The notes beneath the pieces are model-generated. The model was not told the origin of the DNA, searched no databases, and was given only the letters and a program-made list of their open reading frames with translations. The position numbers and the translations under genes are program-made. Positions 8,162 through 16,433 of a stretch of DNA of 64,000 bases are shown in pieces (the stretch's first letter is position 1; each line of letters begins with the position of its first letter). The DNA lies in contig JADJTL010000007.1 of assembly GCA_016711215.1 (NCBI GenBank), forward strand, positions 1-64,000. Direction: 5' to 3'. This DNA is from Pseudomonadota bacterium. Lineage in GTDB: Bacteria > Myxococcota_A > Polyangia > GCA-2747355.

Positions 8162-9166
8162 GTGACGGTTTTTTGCCTCAGTGTGCGTCGACGCAGTGGC
8201 GCCCCGTCCGGGGCGACGAGCTTCGTCTACCGCTTCGAGCGCGCCGAGATCGTCATCGGCCGCTCAGCCTCGGCGGACGTTCAGCTCCCCGACGAGGGCG
8301 TCTCGCTGGTCCACGCGCGACTCCGTCTTGAGGGTGCAGCCCTCGTCGTCGAAGACCTCGGATCGACCAATGGCACGCGCCTGGACGGCCGGCGGCTGGT
8401 GGAAGGTCGCGCGGTCGAGCTGCGTGCCGGCTCGGTCCTCGAACTCGGCGACTACGTGCTGGAGGTGGCTGCCGATCGGGCAGAGCGCCCGCTGACGACG
8501 CCGCAGCGCACGGCCAGCTATGCCCGCGCCATGGCTCGCGAGGCCCTGATGGCCGGAGCGGTCGCGCCTGGGGCGCCCTTCCTGGAGGTGATGTCAGGGC
8601 CGCAGCGGGGCGAGCGTCTCGAGCTCAACCCTGGCAGCGCGCCGCTGATTGGCCGCGGCATTGGATGCCAGCTGGTCTTGACCGACGCCGATGCGAGTCG
8701 CGAGCACGCGCGCTTCAGCGCCGATCTGGCGGGGGCCACGCTGATTGACCTCGGCAGCAAGAACGGGTCGTTCGTCAACGGGCAGCGCGTCCGCGGTGAG
8801 CTGGCGCTTTGCCACGGCGACGAGCTGCGGATTGGCAATGTGCTCTTGCGCTATCGGGACCCCGTGGAGGAGGTGCTCGCTCGGCTCCGCGGACCGGTCG
8901 GTGCGGGGGTGGGAGCGTCCAGCCCCGAGCCCCCGCCGAGCACCCGGCAGACTGCGGGCGAGCTGCGCGACCCGGACTCGGCGACCCCGCTATCCCCAGG
9001 CGCTGCCTTTGAGCTCTCTGCTGCGTCGGTGCAAGCAGGTCCGCAGCATACCGGCTCCCGCCGCGCGCCGACGCCAGCGCGTGGTGCGTACGACTGGGTC
9101 TACTGGCTCTGCGGCGCCATGCTCGTGCTCGGAGCTGCGGCGTTGATCGCGTATCTGGCGCTATGA
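8162..9166 (+). CDS. double FHA-domain protein with C-terminal membrane anchor
   Basis: 334 residues when read from GTG 8162, which follows AAGGGCGG; an upstream in-frame start at 8126 is possible. Two forkhead-associated domains are clear. The first has 'VIGRSASADVQL...SLVHARL...DLGSTNGTRLDG' elements, the second 'LIGRGIGCQLVL...SREHARF...DLGSKNGSFVNG' elements (each shortened). FHA domains bind phosphothreonine, so this protein probably reads out a Ser/Thr kinase; one such kinase is at 54.5 kb. A Pro/Ser/Thr-rich linker leads to one C-terminal transmembrane helix (about 312-332) with almost nothing behind it, so the FHA domains face the cytoplasm. The target is unknown. Confidence 0.88.
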   Translation: MTVFCLSVRRRSGAPSGATSFVYRFERAEIVIGRSASADVQLPDEGVSLVHARLRLEGAALVVEDLGSTNGTRLDGRRLVEGRAVELRAGSVLELGDYVLEVAADRAERPLTTPQRTASYARAMAREALMAGAVAPGAPFLEVMSGPQRGERLELNPGSAPLIGRGIGCQLVLTDADASREHARFSADLAGATLIDLGSKNGSFVNGQRVRGELALCHGDELRIGNVLLRYRDPVEEVLARLRGPVGAGVGASSPEPPPSTRQTAGELRDPDSATPLSPGAAFELSAASVQAGPQHTGSRRAPTPARGAYDWVYWLCGAMLVLGAAALIAYLAL

Positions 9167-9219
9167 GCTCCGAAAACGAGGTCGCTGGGCGCAGGATGCC
9201 GCTAGGAAGGCCGCGCCCT

Positions 9220-9239
9220 CCGGCGCGCTCGCGCGCCGG
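9220..9239. terminator. stem-loop between convergent genes, possible two-way terminator
   Basis: CCGGCGCG (9220-9227), loop CTCG, CGCGCCGG (9232-9239): a perfect 8-bp GC stem in the 130-bp gap between the ends of the double-FHA gene and ffh. There is no T tract on either side, so efficient intrinsic termination is uncertain. Confidence 0.35.
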
Positions 9240-9296
9240 GGCCTCTCACGCGCGTCGCTGCGCGGGGCGCGCCTGTCACGATCGACCGCCTGCGGG

Positions 9297-10877
9297 CTAA
9301 CGGCGCTTCTTGCGCGCGTCGCGCGCGAGCTTGCGCTTATGCTTGTTCTTGGCCCGTCCGGCCGAGGTCTGGGGCGGACGAAAGTGATGGCGCGCCTCCG
9401 CCTGGGGCGCACCCGGCATGCCCATCGTTTGCATCAGCTTCTCGACGTCGAGCCCCGCCATCTGCTTGAGTTGGGCGAGCTGCTTCAATCCGGGAATCTT
9501 GCCGATCAGTCCGAGGTTGGAGCCCATCTCCAGCATCATCTGCTTCATCATCGAGTACTTCTCGAGTAGCTCGTGCACCTCGCGATCGCTGCGTCCCGCG
9601 CCTCGCGCGACGCGCTTGACGCGCCCGCTATTGAACTGGAGCTCCGGTGGGCTGCCTGCTCGCTCCTTTGTCTTCACCAGGAAGACCTCGGGATGCCGCC
9701 GTTCCTCCTCGGTCATCGAGTGAATGATGGCCTCGATCTTCGGCAGCTCGCGATCGTCAAGGACAAGGCCTTCGGGCAGGCCGTTGGGAAAGAAGGGCAT
9801 CTTGTCGAAGAGATCGGCAAGGGAGCCCATCTTCTTGATGGTCTTGATCTGCTTCAGGAAGTCCGACATGTCGAACTGCCCGCGCAGCATCTCCATGGCG
9901 TCGCGCTCGGCCTGCTCCGCGTCGACGACCTCCTCGAAGTCGCGCATTAGCCCGACGACGTCGCCCATGCCGAGGATGCGCGAGGCGAGGCCTTCCGGGC
10001 GGAACTCCTCGAGCTTGTCCAGCGACTCGCCGATCCCGAGAAACTTGATCGGCGCACCGGTGACCGCCTTGATGCTGAGGGCGGCGCCGCCGCGCGCATC
10101 GCCATCGAGCTTGGTGAGGATCACGCCGCTGAGCGTCAGGCGCTCGTGAAAGACGCGCGCTGTCTGCACGGCGTCCTGGCCCATCATCGCGTCGACGACG
10201 AGGAAGATGTTGGCCGGGCGGCAGCGCAGCTTGATCTCCTCCAGCTCCTGCATCAGCGCCTCGTCGATCGCCAGGCGACCCGCCGTGTCGAGCAGCACGA
10301 CGTCGCGGCCGCGGCGGTGCGCTTCCTGGACGGCGTTCTCGCAGATGGTCGGCGGATCGGCGCCGGGCTCGGCGTGAACCGGAAGCGTCAGGCGTTCGCC
10401 GAGGACCTTGAGCTGCTCCACGGCGGCCGGGCGGTAGACGTCTGCCGCGACGAGCATCGGCTTGCGGCGCTTCTTCTCGAGGTACCGAGCCAGCTTGGCG
10501 GTGGTGGTGGTTTTTCCCGAGCCCTGCAGCCCGACCATCATGATGCAGGTCGGCCCCTTCTTGGCGAAGGTGAGGGAGGCATCCGCCGGGCCCATCAGCG
10601 CGGCGAGCTCATCTTGGCAGATCTTTACGAAATGCTGACTCGGGGAGACCTTGATCTTGCGGCCCTTGGCCCTCGCCCGCAGCTTGACCGTCTCGCCGAG
10701 CGCCTTGTCCTTGACCCGCTCGAGGAAGTTCTTGGTGACCTTGAACTCGACGTCGGCCTCGAGCAGCGAGAGGCGCACCTGGCGCAGGGCCTCGTCGATG
10801 TTGCTCTCGTTCAGCTCGGTCACGCCGGCGAGTTGCTCGCGAGCGGCGCGGAATCCCTTGCTCAATGTCTCCAACAT
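9297..10877 (-). CDS. ffh: signal recognition particle protein Ffh (SRP54 GTPase)
   Basis: 526 residues. Domains in order: N (about 1-85), G with the GTPase motifs GLQGSGKTTT, 'LLDTAGRLAIDEALM' and 'TKLDGDARGG', and the Met-rich M domain (about 325-440) that binds SRP RNA and signal peptides. With SRP RNA, Ffh brings ribosomes making membrane proteins to the receptor FtsY. The C-terminal tail of about 40 residues is Lys/Arg-rich. AGGAG lies 13 bases upstream of the ATG, a rather long spacing. It is transcribed alone, and its promoter must lie in the 304-bp gap behind it. Confidence 0.97.
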   Translation of the reverse strand: MLETLSKGFRAAREQLAGVTELNESNIDEALRQVRLSLLEADVEFKVTKNFLERVKDKALGETVKLRARAKGRKIKVSPSQHFVKICQDELAALMGPADASLTFAKKGPTCIMMVGLQGSGKTTTTAKLARYLEKKRRKPMLVAADVYRPAAVEQLKVLGERLTLPVHAEPGADPPTICENAVQEAHRRGRDVVLLDTAGRLAIDEALMQELEEIKLRCRPANIFLVVDAMMGQDAVQTARVFHERLTLSGVILTKLDGDARGGAALSIKAVTGAPIKFLGIGESLDKLEEFRPEGLASRILGMGDVVGLMRDFEEVVDAEQAERDAMEMLRGQFDMSDFLKQIKTIKKMGSLADLFDKMPFFPNGLPEGLVLDDRELPKIEAIIHSMTEEERRHPEVFLVKTKERAGSPPELQFNSGRVKRVARGAGRSDREVHELLEKYSMMKQMMLEMGSNLGLIGKIPGLKQLAQLKQMAGLDVEKLMQTMGMPGAPQAEARHHFRPPQTSAGRAKNKHKRKLARDARKKRR

Positions 10878-11181
10878 GGCGTTCGTTCATCTCCTAGAAA
10901 AGTGAGCCGCCGGGTGTTTGACCCATTGCCCGTCGGATCTGTGGCGCGCGCCGATTCAGCCGCCGATTCAACTGTCGCTCCGACCGCGAGGCGCCAGCCG
11001 AAGGCCCAACGTCCTTGCCGGGCGGACTACCCTTAGCATGATCACGGCAACGTCTCCGCTCCCCGACCTCGGATGCGCACCCCGTGAGGCGTCCATGCGG
11101 AGTATCGCGGCGCCGATCCGTGTTCGAGCGCCGCGGATCGCGGGCGGCCCTTGTTGCGCGGCCAACGCGTGGCCGGTGCCT
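10878..11181. other. 304-bp intergenic region upstream of ffh, with a 12-bp imperfect duplication
   Basis: No convincing gene is seen here. It must carry the ffh promoter and the end of the MshEN/HEAT transcript. At 10951-10974 the unit CCGATTCAGCCG is followed by CCGATTCAACTG, a 12-bp tandem duplication with three mismatches at its 3' end. I could not find a -35/-10 pair that I trust. Confidence 0.6.
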
Positions 11182-13554
11182 TCAGGTGTGCCGCTTGCCC
11201 CGCGTGGCTCCGTGGTCAGGGTTCTGGCTCCGGCGTTGGGTCGCCCACCAGCGGCGCCAACGCTCCTGGGCGGCGAGCAGCGCGGGCGCTGGGGCGCTCG
11301 CGTCGTAGGCGAGGTCGCCGCCCGTGGTTTCATAGAGCTCGAGGGCGGCTGCCTGGCGCAGCTCCAGCGCCGGGTGCGTCAGCGCCTCGATCAGCCACTC
11401 GGTGTGCGGGCGCGTACGGTGCCGGGCCCACCACGCGGTCCACGCCGCGACGTCGTCATGGAAGTCCTGCTTGGTGAGCAGCGCCAGCGCTAGGCGGGCC
11501 GCTTGCGCCACCTCTGCGCGAGGGTCGCGCAAGAGCGCGATTAAGGAGGGCGCGGCGACGTTGTCGCCAAGTGCCCCCAGGGCGACCATGGCCGCAGCCT
11601 GACGCCGTGGCTCTGGGTGCGCGAGATCTGTGCGTAGCTCGTCGCGGGCGTCCGCTAGCTGATCGTGGCGCCGGATGCGCAGCACGGCGCGGCATGCCGC
11701 CGCGCGCACGAGCGGGCTGGCGTCGCGCAGCCGCAGAGCGAGCAGCGCAATCGCCTCAGCGTCGACGAGCTCGCCGAGCAGCAGGGTTGCGCCGAGGCGC
11801 CGCCCCTCGTCCTCGCTCGTCAGTTCCGATGCCAGCGCCGGAAGCACCCGTCGCCCCAGCAACGAGAGCGCGTAGAGGATGGGTTGGGTCTCAGCCGACG
11901 GCGATGGCGCGTCAACGCGCGCTTCCGCGGGGATCGACGGGCCGGGAAAGCGCTCCATCAGCCAGGCCAGAGCGCTGGCCTCGCGGCGCCGCAGCTCGGC
12001 GGTTAAAGCCCCGTGCTGCGGGCCGCGCTGCGCGATCGCGGCGACCAGCGCCTCGATCGGCAGCGCTCCTGCGGGCGTGTTGGCGGCCGGCGTCTCGGCC
12101 GCGGGTCCCGCGTTTTCCGCGGGACGCCGGAGCGGCGCAGGAGCCACGCGAGCGCGTTGGCGCCGCCGACTCACGCGCGTCGGTGAGCGCACTGTTTCCG
12201 GCGCATGCGACCGTGGCGCGTCGGCCGGCGTGCGTGGATCCTGCGCCGGCCGACGCGCGGCGGTCGCTGCGGCCCTCGACGGGAACTCGGCGCTCTGGCG
12301 GCGCTGCTCGGCGATCAGCCGGCCGAGCGCAGTGGCGGCCGCTTGGGCCAGCGCGCGCAGGGGTTCGAGCACTCCCGCCGCGAGCGGGGCATCGGTGGGG
12401 TCATGCCCGATAAGCAAGCAGATCGCCTTGCCGCCGACAGCCACGGGCACCAACACGACCTGCGAACTCAGCACCTCTGCGCGCAGCATCGCCGTGGCGT
12501 TGCCGGCGCTGTCGGTCAATGGGCCAAGGTAGGGCTCGAGCTGGTGACAGGCCTCAGACAGCAACGATGGCAGGCTGAGCGGGATGCGGCGCCGGCGGAC
12601 GGCGCTGCGGTCGAGCTCCCCACCGACGACAGCGATCAGCCCCTGCAGTCGGTTGCTGCGCGCCGCGAAGATCTGGACGGCAGGCAGCAGGGAGTGCGCT
12701 CCGCGCAGCAGGTAGAGCAGGACGTCGTCACGATCCGAGGCCTGCTCGATGAACTGGCGCGCCACGCCGGGGAGGAGGGCGTCGATGCGCTCGATCCCGG
12801 GGGTGGTCACTTCGTCGACGCCCTGCGCGAGGTCGGAGTCGGCCTCGGCGCCTGCGGTTGGATCAGGTGGTGTCGCCTCGCTGCTTTGGGCGAGCGTGCC
12901 CGGCAGAATCGCGAGATCGTCGGCAGCGAGAAAGAGCGCTTTGCCCTCCGCGGTGCTGAGCGCTGCGAGTGCCGGCCGGCAGGCCGCGCCTTCGGTCACC
13001 GCGGCCTGCGCCGGTCCGCGCCCCTGGCCGACGCTGGCTGGCGGCTCTGCCCGGTCCGCCTTCCCGACGACGATCGGTGGCACGGGACCCAGGCGCTCGA
13101 GCAGCGCGACAAAGCGGGGCGATAGCGTCAGTCCGTAGACCACCGCCCGCGCCTGTTCGACGCGGACCTCCGTGCTGGCCAAGGGCACCAGCGCCTCGCT
13201 ATGTTCAGCACGCAACCGGGCTAGTCCGGCCGCGTCCGTGGCGTCGGAGCAGAGGAGCAGCACCTGGCCGTCGCGCCGCGCGATCGGGCAGCACGCCAGG
13301 CGTCGCGCGGTGTCGACCGGCAGCGTCGCGGCCAGCGCGGGGTCCGACGGATCGATTGCCTGCGGCGAACCCGGGGGCCAACCGCTGCTCTCGCTGAGGC
13401 AATCGATCAGCACGGCCTCCTCGGCTTGCGCGCCCTCCAGCAGCGCAGTGTCGAGGGTGCCGCCGCGGATGGCCTGGAGCGCGAGGGCCTCCTGCAGGGT
13501 CGCCACGTCGACAATGCCCCGCTGCACCAGCATCGAGCTGATCCGCGCGTTCAT
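11182..13554 (-). CDS. MshEN (GspE N-terminal)-GAF-like-HEAT repeat protein, function unknown
   Basis: 790 residues, starting at ATG 13554, which overlaps the RDD gene's stop (ATGA). Residues 1-145 have the two-part MshEN pattern found at the N-terminus of type II secretion and pilus ATPases ('MLVQRGIVDVATLQEAL', 'LPVDTARRLACCPIARRDG'), in MshE a c-di-GMP-binding unit; no ATPase follows. Residues about 300-450 look like a GAF-type fold. A low-complexity Ala/Arg/Pro linker comes next. The last 230 residues are HEAT-like repeats ('VRAAACRAVLRI', 'PRRQAAAMVALGALGD', 'LRQAAALELYETTGGD'), a scaffold often seen in myxobacteria. Translational coupling to the RDD membrane protein suggests a shared job at the inner membrane. 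A signalling adaptor is my inference. Confidence 0.75.
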   Translation of the reverse strand: MNARISSMLVQRGIVDVATLQEALALQAIRGGTLDTALLEGAQAEEAVLIDCLSESSGWPPGSPQAIDPSDPALAATLPVDTARRLACCPIARRDGQVLLLCSDATDAAGLARLRAEHSEALVPLASTEVRVEQARAVVYGLTLSPRFVALLERLGPVPPIVVGKADRAEPPASVGQGRGPAQAAVTEGAACRPALAALSTAEGKALFLAADDLAILPGTLAQSSEATPPDPTAGAEADSDLAQGVDEVTTPGIERIDALLPGVARQFIEQASDRDDVLLYLLRGAHSLLPAVQIFAARSNRLQGLIAVVGGELDRSAVRRRRIPLSLPSLLSEACHQLEPYLGPLTDSAGNATAMLRAEVLSSQVVLVPVAVGGKAICLLIGHDPTDAPLAAGVLEPLRALAQAAATALGRLIAEQRRQSAEFPSRAAATAARRPAQDPRTPADAPRSHAPETVRSPTRVSRRRQRARVAPAPLRRPAENAGPAAETPAANTPAGALPIEALVAAIAQRGPQHGALTAELRRREASALAWLMERFPGPSIPAEARVDAPSPSAETQPILYALSLLGRRVLPALASELTSEDEGRRLGATLLLGELVDAEAIALLALRLRDASPLVRAAACRAVLRIRRHDQLADARDELRTDLAHPEPRRQAAAMVALGALGDNVAAPSLIALLRDPRAEVAQAARLALALLTKQDFHDDVAAWTAWWARHRTRPHTEWLIEALTHPALELRQAAALELYETTGGDLAYDASAPAPALLAAQERWRRWWATQRRSQNPDHGATRGKRHT

Positions 13555-14126
13555 CTTCCCCTCGCCGACGCGCGGCGGATGACGTAGGTGCCGGCCAGCC
13601 AATCCTGCAGGCCGCGCTTCTCGGCATCGAAGGCGGCCCAAAGCAGTCCCAACCCCAGCAAGAGCAGCCCGAGCGCCTGTCCGGCGCAGCGCAGCAGCAC
13701 GCGCCAGGCACTGGGTCGGGCGCCGAACGTGTCGATGACGGTCGCGCGCAGCAGGCGAAGCCCAGGCGTGGCGCCAAGGGCGGCGATGAACACCACCTGA
13801 TAAAGAGTGCCGAGCAGCGCGAAGATGACCAACAGGGCGACCAGCGCGGGGTCTCCGCGCAAGAGTAGCTCGATCACGATTTCGGCGTGCCGCTGCGGCA
13901 GTGCCTGCGCCGTCACGCGCGGCGCGACCCAGGTCGTAACCCAGGCCGCCAGCAGCAGCAGGGGCAGCAGCGCGAGCGCATCGATCAGCGCGGCTGCCGC
14001 GCGGCGCCAGATGCCGACGACGTAGACCACGGGTGCGTCGGCGCTGCGCGTGGCGGCTGTTGCTGCGGCGGCGGAGGCGGTGGGACCGTCGACCGGGGAC
14101 GGTGCGAGCGAAGCGCCTTCAAACAT
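13551..14126 (-). CDS. RDD-family integral membrane protein
   Basis: 191 residues with three strong hydrophobic helices (about 43-66, 95-120, 150-170) and the RDD-type motifs: 'WRRAAAALIDALAL' near the first helix (Arg/Asp) and 'GATPGLRLLRATVID' before the third. Some RDD proteins have been linked to ion transport, but most have no known role. The first 30 residues are Ala/Thr-rich and likely disordered. It ends in an ATGA overlap with the MshEN/HEAT gene, so the two are translated together, and it starts 73 bases after rsmE. Confidence 0.8.
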   Translation of the reverse strand: MFEGASLAPSPVDGPTASAAAATAATRSADAPVVYVVGIWRRAAAALIDALALLPLLLLAAWVTTWVAPRVTAQALPQRHAEIVIELLLRGDPALVALLVIFALLGTLYQVVFIAALGATPGLRLLRATVIDTFGARPSAWRVLLRCAGQALGLLLLGLGLLWAAFDAEKRGLQDWLAGTYVIRRASARGR

Positions 14127-14199
14127 CCCGGGACTATATCGGCGCGAGCGGCGAACACAAGCCGCCGAGGTCGCGGTGGCCAGGGTGCCCGATCGACGA

Positions 14200-14934
14200 T
14201 CAGTCCGCGAGGCGCCCCGAGAGATAGGCGGCCAAAGCCAGCAGGGCGATGGCCGCCGTCTCGGTGCGCAAGATGCGGGGCCCCAGCGCCACGGGCTCGA
14301 AGCCGGCGTCGCGGGCCTGTTGCAGCTCCTCGGCCGTCAGACCGCCCTCGGGGCCGACCGCGATCGCCACCGCGTTCGCCTCGTCGCGGAGCCGCGTTTC
14401 GAGGGCTGCCAGTCCGCTCGCGCCCGGCATCGCGACCAGGCGCAGCGCCTCGTTCGGCACCTGCGTCAAGGCGCTTGCCCAGGGGCGCGGCGGGTGGATC
14501 AAGGGCAAGCGCGCGCGCTCGCATTGGCGGGCGGCCTGGCGCGCAATCTCCTGCCAGCGCTCGAGCTTGGTGGCCACGTCGGATGGGCGGGCCACGCTGC
14601 GCGCGCAGAGCGCCGGCACGAACTCGTCGACGCCCAGCTCGGTCGCCTTCTGCAGCACCCAATGGGTGCGTTCGCTGCGTGCCAGGCCGTCGATCAGCAG
14701 CAGGCGCGGTGGCGGGTCAGGCGCCAACAGCTGCCGCTCGTCGAGGGTGACCCAGGCTTCGCGGCGATCAATCCGCGCCAGGCGCCCCGTGTAGCGCATC
14801 CCCGTCCCGTCGACGAGCGCGAGGTCGGCGCCGGGGCGGAGTCGCAGGACCCGCACCACGTGGTGGAAATCGTCACCGCGCAGTCGCACACCCTCGGCCG
14901 TGATGTCCTCGGGAGCGACGAAGAGGTGTTTCAC
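14200..14934 (-). CDS. rsmE: 16S rRNA m3U1498 methyltransferase RsmE
   Basis: 244 residues, the usual size. The N-terminal PUA-like domain ('MKHLFVAPEDI', 'HHVVRVLRLRPG') is followed by the knotted SPOUT methyltransferase domain with 'IAVGPEGGLTAEEL' and 'LGPRILRTETAAI', which build the S-adenosylmethionine pocket. The enzyme methylates N3 of U1498 in the 30S subunit. It starts 9 bases behind the end of prmA; prmA-rsmE is a very common pair and clearly an operon here. Confidence 0.96.
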   Translation of the reverse strand: MKHLFVAPEDITAEGVRLRGDDFHHVVRVLRLRPGADLALVDGTGMRYTGRLARIDRREAWVTLDERQLLAPDPPPRLLLIDGLARSERTHWVLQKATELGVDEFVPALCARSVARPSDVATKLERWQEIARQAARQCERARLPLIHPPRPWASALTQVPNEALRLVAMPGASGLAALETRLRDEANAVAIAVGPEGGLTAEELQQARDAGFEPVALGPRILRTETAAIALLALAAYLSGRLAD

Positions 14935-14943
14935 GCGCGGTGC

Positions 14944-15849
14944 TCAGGCACGGCGTCGCAGCAACAGGCCGCGCCAACCGCTATCCTCCTCGCTGTACTC
15001 CACTTCGAGGGCCAGCTCGGCGCCGTATTGACGGGCGATGGTCGCCGCCTGCTCGGCCAGCAGGCCGCTCAGCACCAGTCGCCCGGTCGCGCTGAGCGCC
15101 TGGGTCAGCGTGGGCTTGAGCGCTGTCAGTACGTCGAAACTGAGGTTGGCGAGAACCAGATCGTAGCTCCCGGTGATCGCCGCGCCGTCCTGCTGCGTCA
15201 CCGTCACCCGCGCCTCGAGCTGGTTGCGGGCGATGTTCTCGCGGCAGACGCGTACGGCGATCGGGTCGTCGTCGATGGCCTGCGCCTGGAGCTCGGGCCA
15301 GACCTTGACGGCGGCGAGCGCGAGAATGCCCGCTCCGCAGCCGACGTCGAGCGCCGCGTGCGGCAGATGACCGCGCTGGTCGAGGCGCTCGATCGCGCTG
15401 AGCGCGAGCCGGGTGCTGGCATGGCCCCCCGTGCCAAACGCCATGCCGGGATCCAACTCGATCAGGCGATCGCCGGCCGCAACCGCCGCCTCTGCATCCC
15501 AGCTCGGGCGAATCAAGAAGTGCCGACCGACACGCATCGCGCGAAAGCTCTGCTTGTAGGCCTCCCACCAGTCTTCGGTCGCGACCGCATCGGTCTGCCA
15601 CGAGACGTCATTGGCGGCGACGTCCAATTGGGCCAGCGAGGCCACGAGGCGCTCGACGTGTTCCACGTGAGAGGCCACGTCCGCCTCCGGCACCCAGACC
15701 ATGAGCTCGATCGTTCCGGGAGGGGGCGGCGAGAGCGTGCCGTCATCGCGCTGCTCGAGGCCGGGTCCGACGCGATCCATCAGCAGCTGAGCGACGGCGG
15801 GGGCCGCTGCCTCGGGGACGCGGAAGGAGAGCTTGGCCAGGCTGTTCAC
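14944..15849 (-). CDS. prmA: ribosomal protein L11 methyltransferase PrmA
   Basis: 301 residues. The N-terminal L11-recognition part is followed by a class I methyltransferase with motif I ALDVGCGAGILALAA, 'AIDDDPIAVRVCREN' and the post-motif 'LVLANLSF'. A preceding segment FGTGGHASTRL is typical of PrmA. It trimethylates lysines and the N-terminus of L11. The start is GTG 15849, which overlaps the stop of a small upstream ORF as GTGA; this is the best reason to think that ORF is translated. Confidence 0.94.
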   Translation of the reverse strand: MNSLAKLSFRVPEAAAPAVAQLLMDRVGPGLEQRDDGTLSPPPPGTIELMVWVPEADVASHVEHVERLVASLAQLDVAANDVSWQTDAVATEDWWEAYKQSFRAMRVGRHFLIRPSWDAEAAVAAGDRLIELDPGMAFGTGGHASTRLALSAIERLDQRGHLPHAALDVGCGAGILALAAVKVWPELQAQAIDDDPIAVRVCRENIARNQLEARVTVTQQDGAAITGSYDLVLANLSFDVLTALKPTLTQALSATGRLVLSGLLAEQAATIARQYGAELALEVEYSEEDSGWRGLLLRRRA

Positions 15850-16250
15850 GATGGATGAAAGCTATACCGGCCGTCCGCGCCTCGGTCAAATCGGCCGCGC
15901 GGCGCCCGCTTCGGTAGCTGAAGCGCCAAATCGCGCGACGCCAGCGACCTCAAGCGCTCGCCGAGCGGTCCTTCCGGATCATAACCGAGCGGGTCGCAGC
16001 CGAGTGGGTCGTAACCGAGTGGGTCGCACTGCGCCGGTGGCGCTGGGCGGGGAGCGGTCTGGAGATGAGTCATCGAAGGCAACCGAGAGGGTTCCTCGAA
16101 GGACGTAGTTCCAAGCATTCGGCTGCGCACCCGGCTTTCGTGGTCACAAGCACGACGATCTCTCGTTGTGAAGCGACACCCCCCACCGGGTAACGGAGCA
16201 GCACATGGGGTCAATGTTGAAACCACCCTCAGTTGCCTTAGATGACTCAC
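15846..16250 (-). CDS. possible small leader protein ahead of prmA
   Basis: An open frame of up to 134 codons whose stop overlaps the prmA start by 4 bases (GTGA). ATG 16073 (75 residues) is a more modest start; neither has a clean ribosome site. It resembles no family I know. Its middle is a three-copy five-residue repeat (CDPLG, YDPLG, CDPLG, then YDPEG), made by the 15-bp DNA repeat at 15983-16027. The C-terminus 'RGRFDRGADGRYSFHPS' is basic. It may be a real small protein coupled to prmA, or only a leader kept open by chance in GC-rich DNA. Confidence 0.3.
   Translation of the reverse strand: MSHLRQLRVVSTLTPCAAPLPGGGCRFTTRDRRACDHESRVRSRMLGTTSFEEPSRLPSMTHLQTAPRPAPPAQCDPLGYDPLGCDPLGYDPEGPLGERLRSLASRDLALQLPKRAPRGRFDRGADGRYSFHPS
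15983..16027. repeat. 15-bp tandem repeat, 3 copies
   Basis: Units at 15983-15997, 15998-16012 and 16013-16027 follow the pattern ARCCGAGYGGGTCGY with one to three differences between copies. The length is a multiple of three, so the ORF across it stays open. Confidence 0.9.
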
Positions 16251-16267
16251 CTCCGTGTAACGATTTC

Positions 16268-16297
16268 AATCTACCTGAGCGCATCGGTTCATGGCAA
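16268..16297 (-). promoter_or_regulatory. possible promoter for the prmA-rsmE operon
   Basis: On the minus strand TTGCCA (16297-16292) and TAGATT (16273-16268) are 18 bases apart, in a region that is AT-rich for this window. If used, the mRNA would have a leader of about 410 bases before prmA, containing the small ORF and the 15-bp repeat. Confidence 0.3.
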
Positions 16298-16433
16298 GGG
16301 CTAATTCACGCGAGCGAGCGAGCGAGTGGCCAGCGCTGCGCCCCCGCGGATGCCGCGGACGCCATGGCGGTGGCACTTCCGCTGGGCTTAGCTAGCGCAC
16401 TGGGTTAGCCTGCGCGTCGCACTCGATCAGGGC

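Noticed and set aside
10146..11036. 296-codon plus-strand frame across the start of ffh
   Set aside because: Antisense to the Ffh GTPase motifs and without its own start signals.
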